A stretch of DNA of 64,000 nucleotides from Climacium dendroides (Eukaryota > Streptophyta > Bryopsida > Hypnales > Climaciaceae): the NCBI GenBank assembly GCA_950106755.1, contig CATNNA010000001.1, positions 248,001-312,000 of the forward strand, written 5' to 3'. The position numbers and the translations under genes were made by a program. The notes under the pieces are model-generated. The model was not told the origin of the DNA, ran no database searches, and saw nothing but the letters and a program-made list of their open reading frames with translations. Position 1 is the stretch's first letter; every line of letters starts with the position of its first letter. Positions 39,248 through 49,435 of the stretch are shown piece by piece.

Positions 39248-40518
39248 TCATGACATTGGTACTACAAAGTACAGTCAATTTTAAGAGTTTACGTTTAAAA
39301 AAACATGTGGGTCACTAATTTAATTTTTTTCACACATGCACTGACCAAACCCACAACCAAAAAAAAACTTGAAACTTGTAGACAAATTTGTTGGGCCCAT
39401 TTAAATTGGCCTTGATTGAATTTCATGACATTAGTACTACAAAATACAGTCAATTTTAAGACTTCTGGTTTAAAAAAACATGTGGGTCACTAATTTAATT
39501 TTTTTCACACATGCACTGACCAAACCCACAACCAAAAAAAAACTTGAAACTTGTGGACAAATTTGTTGGGCCCATTTAAATTGGCCTTGATTGAATTTCA
39601 TGACATTAGTACTACAAAATACAGTCAATTTTAAGACTTCTGGTTTAAAAAAACATGTGGGTCACTAATTTAATTTTTTTCACACATGCATTGATGAAAC
39701 CCATAACCAAAAAAAATTTAGAACTTGTGGACAAATTTGTTGGGCCCATTTAAATTGGCCTTGATTGAATTTCATGACATTGATACTACAAAGTACAGTC
39801 AATTTTAAGAGTTTACGTTTAAACAAACATGTGGGTCACTAATTTAATTTTTTCCACACATGCATTGACCAAACCCACGACCAAAAAGAAACTTGAAACT
39901 TGTGGACAAATTTGTTGGGCCCATTTAAATTGGCCTTGATTAAATTTCATGACATTGGTACTACAAAGTACAGTCAATTTTAAGAGTTTACGTTTAAAAA
40001 AACATGTGGGTCACTAATTTAATTTTTTTCACACATGCATTGACCAAACCCACGACCAAAAAAAAACTTGAAACTTGTGGACAAATTTGTTGGGCCCATT
40101 TAAATTGGCCTTGATTGAATTTCATGACATTAGTACTACAAAGTACAGTCAATTTTAAGACTTCTGGTTTAAAAAAACATGTGGGTAACTAATTTAATTT
40201 TTTTCACACATTCACTGACCAAACCCACAACCAAAAAAAAACTTGAAACTTGTAGACAAATTTGTTGGGCCCATTTAAATTGGCCTTGATTGAATTTCAT
40301 GACATTAGTACTACAAAGTACAGTCAATTTTAAGACTTCTGGTTTAAAAAAACATGTGGGTAACTAATTTAATTTTTTTCACACATGCATTGATGAAACC
40401 CATAACCAAAAAAAATTTAGAACTTGTGGACAAATTTGTTGGGCCCATTTAAATTGGCCTTGATTGAATTTCATGACATTAGTACTACAAAGTACAGTCA
40501 ATTTTAAGACTTCTGGTT
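39248..40518 (+). repeat. 1748 bp ten-monomer HOR, copy 2
   Basis: Matches 37500-38770 state for state, with AAACAAAC at 39821, ATTAAATTTC at 39939 and CACATTCACTG near 40207. It is followed at 40441 by a GTAACT/CAATTCC monomer, exactly as the related block at 1749-2622 is followed by the CAATTCC monomer at 2623. That makes it the closer relative of the left end of the window. Confidence 0.9.
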
Positions 40519-40700
40519 TAAAAAAACATGTGGGTAACTAATTTAATTTTTTTCACACATGCACTGACCAATTCCACAACCAAAAAAAAACTTGAAACTT
40601 GTGGACAAATTTGTTGGGCCCATTTAAATTGGCCTTGATTGAATTTCATGACATTAGTACTACAAAGTACAGTCAATTTTAAGACTTCTGGTTTAAAAAA

Positions 40701-40710
40701 ACATGTGGTC
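40701..40710 (+). other. Single-base deletion in GTGGGT of one monomer
   Basis: ACATGTGGTC replaces ACATGTGGGTC, making this monomer 174 bp. On the minus strand the lost base brings two neighbouring monomers into one reading frame and creates the longest open frame in the window (40518-40850). It is a marker for this copy and not evidence of a gene. Confidence 0.9.
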
Positions 40711-40789
40711 ACTAATTTAATTTTTTTCACACATGCATTGACCAAACCCACAACCAAAAAAAAACTTGAAACTTGTGGACAAATTTGTT

Positions 40790-41314
40790 GGGCCCATTTA
40801 AATTGGCCTTGATTGAATTTCATGACATTAGTACTACAAAGTACAGTCAATTTTAAGACTTCTGGTTTAAAAAAACATGTGGGTCACTAATTTAATTTTT
40901 TTCACACATGCACTGACCAAACCCACAACCAAAAAAAAACTTGAAACTTGTAGACAAATTTGTTGGGCCCATTTAAATTGGCCTTGATTGAATTTCATGA
41001 CATTAGTACTACAAAGTACAGTCAATTTTAAGACTTCTGGTTTAAAAAAACATGTGGGTCACTAATTTAATTTTTTTCACACATGCACTGACCAAACCCA
41101 CAACCAAAAAAAAACTTGAAACTTGTAGACAAATTTGTTGGGCCCATTTAAATTGGCCTTGATTGAATTTCATGACATTAGTACTACAAAGTACAGTCAA
41201 TTTTAAGACTTCTGGTTTAAAAAAACATGTGGGTCACTAATTTAATTTTTTTCACACATGCACTGACCAAACCCACAACCAAAAAAAAACTTGAAACTTG
41301 TAGACAAATTTGTT
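40790..41314 (+). repeat. Three consecutive identical-looking monomers
   Basis: GGGCCC at 40790, 40965, 41140 and 41315 delimits three 175 bp monomers that all read GTCACT, CACATGCACTG, ACAACC, nine A, GTAGAC. I see no difference between them by eye. Adjacent monomers elsewhere usually differ at one or more diagnostic sites, so this looks like very recent single-monomer expansion. Confidence 0.8.
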
Positions 41315-41664
41315 GGGCCCATTTAAATTGGCCTTGATTGAATTTCATGACATTAGTACTACAAAGTACAGTCAATTTTAAGACTTCTGGTTTAAAAAAA
41401 CATGTGGGTCACTAATTTAATTTTTTTCACACATGCATTGACCAAACCCACAACCAAAAAAAAACTTGAAACTTGTGGACAAATTTGTTGGGCCCATTTA
41501 AATTGGCCTTGATTGAATTTCATGACATTAGTACTACAAAGTACAGTCAATTTTAAGACTTCTGGTTTAAAAAAACATGTGGGTCACTAATTTAATTTTT
41601 TTCACACAGGCACTGACCAAACCCACAACCAAAAAAAAACTTGAAACTTGTGGACAAATTTGTT

Positions 41665-42840
41665 GGGCCCATTTAAATTGGCCTTGATTAAATTTCATGA
41701 CATTGGTACTACAAAGTACAGTCAATTTCAAGAGTTTACGTTTAAAAAAACATGTGGGTCACTAATTTAATTTTTTTCACACATGCATTGACCAAACCCA
41801 CGACCAAAAAAAAAACTTGAAACTTGTGGACAAATTTGTTGCGCCCATTTAAATTGACCTTGATTGAATTTCATGACATTAGTACTACAAAGTACAGTCA
41901 ATTTTAAGACTTCTGGTTTAAAAAAACATGTGGGTCACTAATTTAATTTTTTTCACACATGCACTGACCAAACCCACAACCAAAAAAAAACTTGAAACTT
42001 GTAGACAAATTTGTTGGGCCCATTTAAATTGGCCTTGATTGAATTTCATGACATTAGTACTACAAAGTACAGTCAATTTTAAGACTTCTGGTTTAAAAAA
42101 ACATGTGGGTCACTAATTTAATTTTTTTCACACATGCATTGACCAAACCCACAACCAAAAAAAAACTTGAAACTTGTGGACAAATTTGTTGGGCCCATTT
42201 AAATTGGCCTTGATTGAATTTCATGACATTAGTACTACAAAGTACAGTCAATTTTAAGACTTCTGGTTTAAAAAAACATGTGGGTCACTAATTTAATTTT
42301 TTTCACACATGCATTGAACAAACCCACGACCAAAAAGAAACTTGAAACTTGTGGACAAATTTGTTGGGCCCATTTAAATTGGCCTTGATTAAATTTCATG
42401 ACATTGGTACTACAAAGTACAGTCAATTTCAAGAGTTTACGTTTAAAAAAACATGTGGGTCACTAATTTAATTTTTTTCACACATGCATTGACCAAACCC
42501 ACGACCAAAAAAAAAACTTGAAACTTGTGGACAAATTTGTTGCGCCCATTTAAATTGACCTTGATTGAATTTCATGACATTAGTACTACAAAGTACAGTC
42601 AATTTTAAGACTTCTGGTTTAAAAAAACATGTGGGTCACTAATTTAATTTTTTTCACACATGCACTGACCAAACCCACAACCAAAAAAAAACTTAAAACT
42701 TGTAGACAAATTTGTTGGGCCCATTTAAATTGGCCTTGATTGAATTTCATGACATTAGTACTACAAAGTACAGTCAATTTTAAGACTTCTGGTTTAAAAA
42801 AACATGTGGGTCACTAATTTAATTTTTTTCACACATGCAC
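41665..42840 (+). repeat. 701 bp four-monomer HOR with TTGACC variant
   Basis: Marker monomers start at 41665 and 42366, 701 bp apart. Each is followed by a GCGCCC monomer that reads AAATTGACC instead of AAATTGGCC, a change I saw only in these two places. The second copy diverges after about 42.8 kb. These are the rightmost marker monomers of domain A. Confidence 0.87.
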
Positions 42841-43249
42841 TGACCAAACCCACAACCAAAAAAAAACTTGAAACTTGTAGACAAATTTGTTGGGCCCATT
42901 TAAATTGGCCTTGATTGAATTTCATGACATTAGTACTACAAAGTACAGTGAATTTTAAGACTTCTGGTTTAAAAAAACATGTGGGTCACTAATTTAATTT
43001 TTTTCACACATGCACTGACCAAACCCACAACCAAAAAAATTTAGAACTTGTGGACAAATTTGTTGGGCCCATTTAAATTGGCCTTGATTGAATTTCATGA
43101 CATTAGTACTACAAAGTACAGTCAATTTTAAGACTTCTGGTTTAAAAAAACATGTGGGTCACTAATTTAATTTTTTTCACACATGCACTGACCAAACCCA
43201 CAACCAAAAAAAAACTTGAAACTTGTAGACAAATTTGTTGGGCCCATTT

Positions 43250-46038
43250 AAATTGGCCTTGATTGAATTTCATGACATTGGTACTACAAAGTACAGTCAA
43301 TTTTAAGAGTTTTGGTTTAAAAAAACATGTGGGTGACTAATTTAATTTTTTGCACACATGCATTGACCAAACCCACACCAAAAAAAAAACTTGAAATTTG
43401 TGGACAAATTTGTTGGGCCCATTTAAATTGGCCTTGATTGAATTTCATGACATTGGTACTACAAAGTACAGTCAATTTTAAGAGTTTACAATAAAAAAAC
43501 ATGTGGGTCACTAATTTAATTTTTTTCACACATGCACTGACCAAACCCACAACCAAAAAAAAACTTGAAACTTGTAGACAAATTTGTTGGGCCCATTTAA
43601 ATTGGCCTTTATTGAATTTCATGACATTCGTACTACAAAGTACAGTTAATTTTAAGAGTTTTGGTTTAAAAAAACATGTGGGTCACTAATTTAATTTTTT
43701 TCACACATGCATTGACCAATTCCACAACCAAAAAAAAACTTGAAACTTGTAGACAAATTTGTTGGGCCCATTTAAATTGTCCTTGATTGAATTTCATGAC
43801 ATTGGTACTACAAAGTACAGTCAATTTTAAGAGTTTACGTTTAAAAAAACATGTGGGTCACTAATTTAAATTTTTTCACACATGCATTGACCAAACCCAC
43901 AACCAAAAAAAAACTTGAAACTTGTGGACAAATTTGTTGGGCCCATTTAAATTGGCCTTGATTGAATTTCATGACATTAGTACTACAAAGTACAGTCAAT
44001 TTTAAGACTTCTGGTTTAAAAAAACATGTGGGTCACTAATTTAATTTTTTTCACACATGCACTGACCAAACCCACAACCAAAAAAAAACTTGAAACTTGT
44101 AGGCAAATTTGTTGGGCCCATTTAAATTGTCCTTGATTGAATTTCATGACATTGGTACTACAAAGTACAGTCAATTTTAAGAGTTTTGGTTTAAGAAAAC
44201 ATGTGGGTCACTAATTTAATTTTTTTCACACATGCATTGACCAATTCCACAACCAAAAAAAAACTTGAAACTTGTAGACAAATTTGTTGGGCCCATTTAA
44301 ATTGTCCTTGATTGAATTTCATGACATTGGCACTACAAAGTACAGTCAATTTTAGGAGTTTACGTTTAAAAAAACATGTGGGTCACTAATTTAAATTTTT
44401 TCACACATGCATTGATCAAACGACAACCAAAAAAATTTAGAACTTGTGGACAAATTTGTTGGGCCCATTTAAATTGGCCTTGATTGAATTTCATGACATT
44501 AGTACTACAAAGTACAGTCAATTTTAAGACTTCTGGTTTAAAAAAACATGTGGGTCACTAATTTAATTTTTTTCACACATCCATTGACCAATTCCACAAC
44601 CAAAAAAAAACTTGAAACTTGTAGACAAATTTGTTGGGCCCATTTAAATTGGCGTTGATTGAATTTCATGACATTGGTACTACAAAGTACAGTCAATTTT
44701 AAGAGTTTACGTTTAAAAAAACATGTGGGTCACTAATTTAAATTTTTTCACACATGCATTGATCAAACCACAACCAAAAAAATTTAGAACTTGTGGACAA
44801 ATTTGTTGGGCCCATTTCAATTGGCCTTGATTGAATTTCATGACATTGGTACTACAAAGTACAGTCAATTTTAAGAGTTTAGGTTTAAAAAAACATGTGG
44901 GTGAGTAATTTAATTTTTTTCACACATGCATTGACCAAACCCACAACCAAAAAAAAATTTGAGAACTTGTGGACAAATTTGTTGGGCCCATTTAGATTGG
45001 CGTTGATTGAATTTCATGACATTGGTACTACAAAGTACAGTCAATTTTAAGAATTTCCGTTTAAAAAAACATGTGGGTCACTAATTTAATTTTTTCCACA
45101 CATACATGGACCATACCCACAACCAAAAAAAAACTTGAAACTTGTGGACAAATTTGTTGGGCCCATTTAGATTGGCCTTGATTGAATTTCATGACATTGG
45201 TACTACAAAGTACAGTCAATTTTAAGAGTTTAGGTTTAAAAAAACATGTGGGTCACTAATTTAATTTTTTTCACACATGGATTGACCAAACCCCCAAACA
45301 AAAAAAAAATTTGAGAACTTGTGGACAAATTTGTTGGGCCCATTTAGATTGGCCTTGATTGAATTTCATGACATTGGTACTATAAAGTACAGTCAATTTT
45401 AAGAGTTTAGGTTTAAAAAAACATGTGGGTCACTAATTTAATTTTTTCCACACATGCATTGACCAAACCCACAACCAAAAACAAATTTGAGAACTTGTGG
45501 ACAAATTTGTTGGGCCCATTTAGACTGGCGTTGATTGAATTTCATGACATTGGTACTAGAAAGTACAGTCAATATTAAGAATTTCCGTTTAAAAAAACAT
45601 GTGGGTCACTAATTTAATTTTTTCCACACATGCATGGACCAAACCCACAACCAAAAAGAAATTTGAAACTTGTGGACAAATTTGTTGGGCCCATTTAGAT
45701 TGGCCTTGATTGAATTTCATGACATTGGTACTACAAAGTACAGTCAATTTGAAGGGTTTACGTTTAAAAAAACATGTGGGTCACTAATTTAATTTTTTTC
45801 CACACATGCATCGACCAAACCCACAACCAAAAAAAAATTTGAAACTTGTGGACAAATTTGTTGGGCCCATTTAAATTGGCCTTGATTGAATTTCATGACA
45901 TTAGTATTACAAAGTACAGTCAATTTTAAGAGTTTAGGTTTAAAAAAACATGTGGGTCACTAATTTAATTTTTTTCACACATGTATTGACCAAACCCCCA
46001 AACAAAAAAAAATTTGAGAACTTGTGGACAAATTTGTT
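43250..46038 (+). repeat. Divergent transition zone between domains A and B
   Basis: About 16 monomers that mix A states (TTTAAATTGG, ACAACC) with B-like states (ATTGGTAC, GAGTTT) and carry many private changes. Examples are TGCACACATG near 43352, ACAATAAAAAAA near 43488, GGCACTAC near 44329 and AGGCAAAT near 44101. Two monomers, starting at 44289 and 44636, are only 172 bp long because of losses around the AAACCCACAACC segment. The first TTTAGATTGG appears at about 44991. Greater divergence with no obvious HOR is what is expected of older, less homogenised satellite at the boundary between two expanding domains. Confidence 0.9.
45421..46020 (+). repeat. Transition-zone segment duplicated at 62.1 kb, left copy
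   Basis: Holds the rare run of states CCAAAAACAAATTTGAG, AGACTGGCG, TACTAGAAAG (TACTAGA at 45554), CAATATTAAGAATTTCCG, TTGAAGGGTTTACG, GCATCGACC and TTAGTATTAC. All recur in order from 62125 with offset 16704 bp. The copies differ at some sites (for example CATGTATTG here, CATGGATTG there). Confidence 0.88.
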
Positions 46039-47671
46039 GGGCCCATTTAGATTGGCGTTGATTGAATTTCATGACATTGGTACTACAAAGTACAGTCAAT
46101 TTTAAGAGTTTAGGTTTAAAAAAACATGTGGGTCACTAATTTAATTTTTTCCACACATGCATGGACCATACCCACAACCAAAAAAAAACTTGAAACTTGT
46201 GGACAAATTTGTTGGGCCCATTTAGATTGGCCTTGATTGAATTTCATGACATTGGTACTACAAAGTACAGTCAATTTTAAGAGTTTAGGTTTAAAAAAAC
46301 ATGTGGGTCACTAATTTAATTTTTTTCACACATGGATTGACCAAACCCCCAAACAAAAAAAAAATTTGAGAACTTGTGGACAAATTTGTTGGGCCCATTT
46401 AGATTGGCATTGATTGAATTTCATGACATTGGTACTACAAAGTACAGTCAATTTTAAGAATTTCCGTTTAAAAAAACATGTGGGTCACTAATTTAATTTT
46501 TTCCACACATGCATGGACCATACCCACAACCAAAAAAAAACTTGAAACTTGTGGACAAATTTGTTGGGCCCATTTAGATTGGCCTTGTTTGAATTTCATG
46601 ACATTGGTACTACAAAGTACAGTCAATTTTAAGAGTTTTGGTTTAAAAAAACATGTGGGTCACTAATTTATTTTTTTTGACACATGGATTGACCAAACGC
46701 CCAAACAAAAAAAAAATTTGAGAACTTGTGGACAAATTTGTTGGGCCCATTTAGATTGGCCTTGATTGAATTTCATGACATTGGTACTACAAAGTACAGT
46801 CAATTTTAAGAGTTTAGGTTTAAAAAAACATGTGGGTCACTAATTTATTTTTTTCCACACATGCATTGATCAAACGCCCAAACAAAAAAAAAATTTGAGA
46901 ACTTGTGGACAAATTTGTTGGGCCCATTTAGATTGGCCTTGATTGAATTTCATGACATTGGTACTATAAAGTACAGTCAATTTTAAGAGTTTAGGTTTAA
47001 AAAAACATGTGGGTCACTAATTTATTTTTTTCCACACATGCATTGATCAAATGCCCAAACAAAAAAAAAATTTGAAACTTGTGGACAAATTTGTTGGGCC
47101 CATTTAGATTGGCCTTGATTGAATTTCATGACATTGGTACTATAACGTACAGTCAATTTTAAGAGTTTAGGTTTAAAAAAACATGTGGGTCACTAATTTA
47201 TTTTTTTCTACACATGTATTGATCAAACGCCCAAACAAAAAAAAAATTTGAGAACTTGTGGACAAATTTGTTGGGCCCATTGAGATTGGCATTGATTGAA
47301 TTTCATGACATTGGTACTATAAAGTACAGTCAATTTTAAGAGTTTAGGTTTAAAAAAACATGTGGGTCACTAATTTATTTTTTTCCACACATGCATTGAT
47401 CAAACGCCCAAACAAAAAAAAAATTTGAGAACTTGTGGACAAATTTGTTGGGCCCATTTAGATTGGCCTTGATTGAATTTCATGACATTGGTACTACAAA
47501 GTACTGTCAATTTTAAGAGTTTAGGTTTAAAAAAACATGTGGGTCACTAATTTAATTTTTTTCACACATGGATTGACCAAACCCCCAAACAAAAAAAAAA
47601 TTTGAGAACTTGTGGACAAATTTGTTGGGCCCATTTAGATTGGCCTTGATTGAATTTCATGACATTGGTAC

Positions 47672-49130
47672 TATAACGTACAGTCAATTTTAAGAGTTTA
47701 GGTTTAAGAAAACATGTGGGTCACTAATTTATTTTTTTCTACACATGTATTGATCAAACGCCCAAACAAAAAAAAAATTTGAAACTTGTGGACAAATTTG
47801 TTGGGCCCATTTAGATTGGCCTTGATTGAATTTCATGACATTGGTACTATAACGTACAGTCAATTTTAAGAGTTTAGGTTTAAAAAAACATGTGGGTCAC
47901 TAATTTATTTTTTTCTACACATGTATTGATCAAACGCCCAAACAAAAAAAAAATTTGAAACTTGTGGACAAATTTGTTGGGCCCATTTAGATTGGCCTTG
48001 ATTGAATTTCATGACATTGGTACTACAAAGTACAGTCAATTTTAAGAGTTTAGGTTTAAAAAAACATGTGGGTGAGTAATTTAATTTTTTTCACACATGC
48101 ATTGACCAAACCCACAACCAAAAAAAAATTTGAGAACTTGTGGACAAATTTGTTGGGCCCATTTAGATTGGCGTTGATTGAATTTCATGACATTGGTACT
48201 ACAAAGTACAGTCAATTTTAAGAATTTCCGTTTAAAAAAACATGTGGGTCACTAATTTAATTTTTTCCACACATGCATGGACCATACCCACAACCAAAAA
48301 AAAACTTGAAACTTGTGGACAAATTTGTTGGGCCCATTTAGATTGGCCTTGATTGAATTTCATGACATTGGTACTACAAAGTACAGTCAATTTTAAGAGT
48401 TTAGGTTTAAAAAAACATGTGGGTCACTAATTTATTTTTTTCTACACATGTATTGATCAAACGCCCAAACAAAAAAAAAATTTGAAACTTGTGGACAAAT
48501 TTGTTGGGCCCATTTAGATTGGCCTTGATTGAATTTCATGACATTGGTACTATAACGTACAGTCAATTTTAAGAGTTTAGGTTTAAAAAAACATGTGGGT
48601 CACTAATTTATTTTTTTCTACACATGTATTGATCAAACGCCCAAACAAAAAAAAAATTTGAAACTTGTGGACAAATTTGTTGGGCCCATTTAGATTGGCC
48701 TTGATTGAATTTCATGACATTGGTACTACAAAGTACAGTCAATTTTAAGAGTTTAGGTTTAAAAAAACATGTGGGTGAGTAATTTAATTTTTTTCACACA
48801 TGCATTGACCAAACCCACAACCAAAAAAAAATTTGAGAACTTGTGGACAAATTTGTTGGGCCCATTTAGATTGGCGTTGATTGAATTTCATGACATTGGT
48901 ACTACAAAGTACAGTCAATTTTAAGAATTTCCGTTTAAAAAAACATGTGGGTCACTAATTTAATTTTTTCCACACATGCATGGACCATACCCACAACCAA
49001 AAAAAAACTTGAAACTTGTGGACAAATTTGTTGGGCCCATTTAGATTGGCCTTGATTGAATTTCATGACATTGGTACTACAAAGTACAGTCAATTTTAAG
49101 AGTTTAGGTTTAAAAAAACATGTGGGTCAC
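47672..49130 (+). repeat. 703 bp four-monomer repeat in domain B
   Basis: TATAACGTAC is at 47848 and 48551, GGTGAG at 48071 and 48774, and the AATTTCCG/CATGGACCATACCC monomer follows each, all with offset 703 bp. The array diverges near 49.13 kb (TTTAATTTTTTTCACACATGG against TTTATTTTTTTCTACACATG). Further TATAACGTAC monomers are at 47141 and 47672. It precedes the larger HOR and shares its GGTGAG and TTCCG monomers. Confidence 0.85.
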
Positions 49131-49435
49131 TAATTTAATTTTTTTCACACATGGATTGACCAAACCCCCAAACAAAAAAAAAATTTGAGAACTTGTGGAC
49201 AAATTTGTTGGGCCCATTTAGATTGGCCTTGATTGAATTTCATGACATTGGTACTATAAAGTACAGTCAATTTTAAGAGTTTAGGTTTAAAAAAACATGT
49301 GGGTCACTAATTTATTTTTTTCCACACATGCATTGATCAAACGCCCAAACAAAAAAAAAATTTGAGAACTTGTGGACAAATTTGTTGGGCCCATTTAGAT
49401 TGGCCTTGATTGAATTTCATGACATTGGTACTATA

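Larger units (their letters stand above)
1..43249 (+). repeat. Satellite domain A (homogeneous 175 bp subfamily)
   Basis: About 247 monomers, nearly all carrying TTTAAATTGG, TTAGTACTAC and CTTCTGG. Most differ from one another at only a few of the diagnostic sites, so homogenisation has been strong and recent. A minority monomer type with ATTAAATTTC, ATTGGTAC, TTTCAAGAG and TTACG is scattered at 0.9-1.6 kb intervals from 5.4 to 42.4 kb, with one 3.7 kb gap at 14.5-18.2 kb, and marks the HOR units. A second minority type ending in TTGATGAAACCC and TTTAGAAC (174 bp) is concentrated at the two ends of the domain, 1-4.4 kb and 37.9-40.4 kb. No gene is present. Confidence 0.95.

Noticed and set aside
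40518..40850. A 110-residue minus-strand open frame with internally repeated peptide
   Set aside because: It is two satellite monomers read in one frame because the monomer near 40705 has lost one base (174 bp, divisible by three). The peptide repeats as the DNA does, and there is no promoter, splice signal or codon bias.
43317..43622. A 101-residue minus-strand open frame in the transition zone
   Set aside because: Same cause: indels in divergent monomers join the monomer frame across a junction. The peptide is a variant of the same monomer translation.
43501..43689. A 62-residue plus-strand open frame starting at ATGTGGGT
   Set aside because: In ordinary monomers this frame stops at CCTTGA. 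Here CCTTTATTG removes that stop. It is a chance read-through of a satellite monomer.
46478..46666. A 62-residue plus-strand open frame starting at ATGTGGGT
   Set aside because: The same monomer frame, opened by CCTTGTTTG at the usual stop. No evidence of coding.
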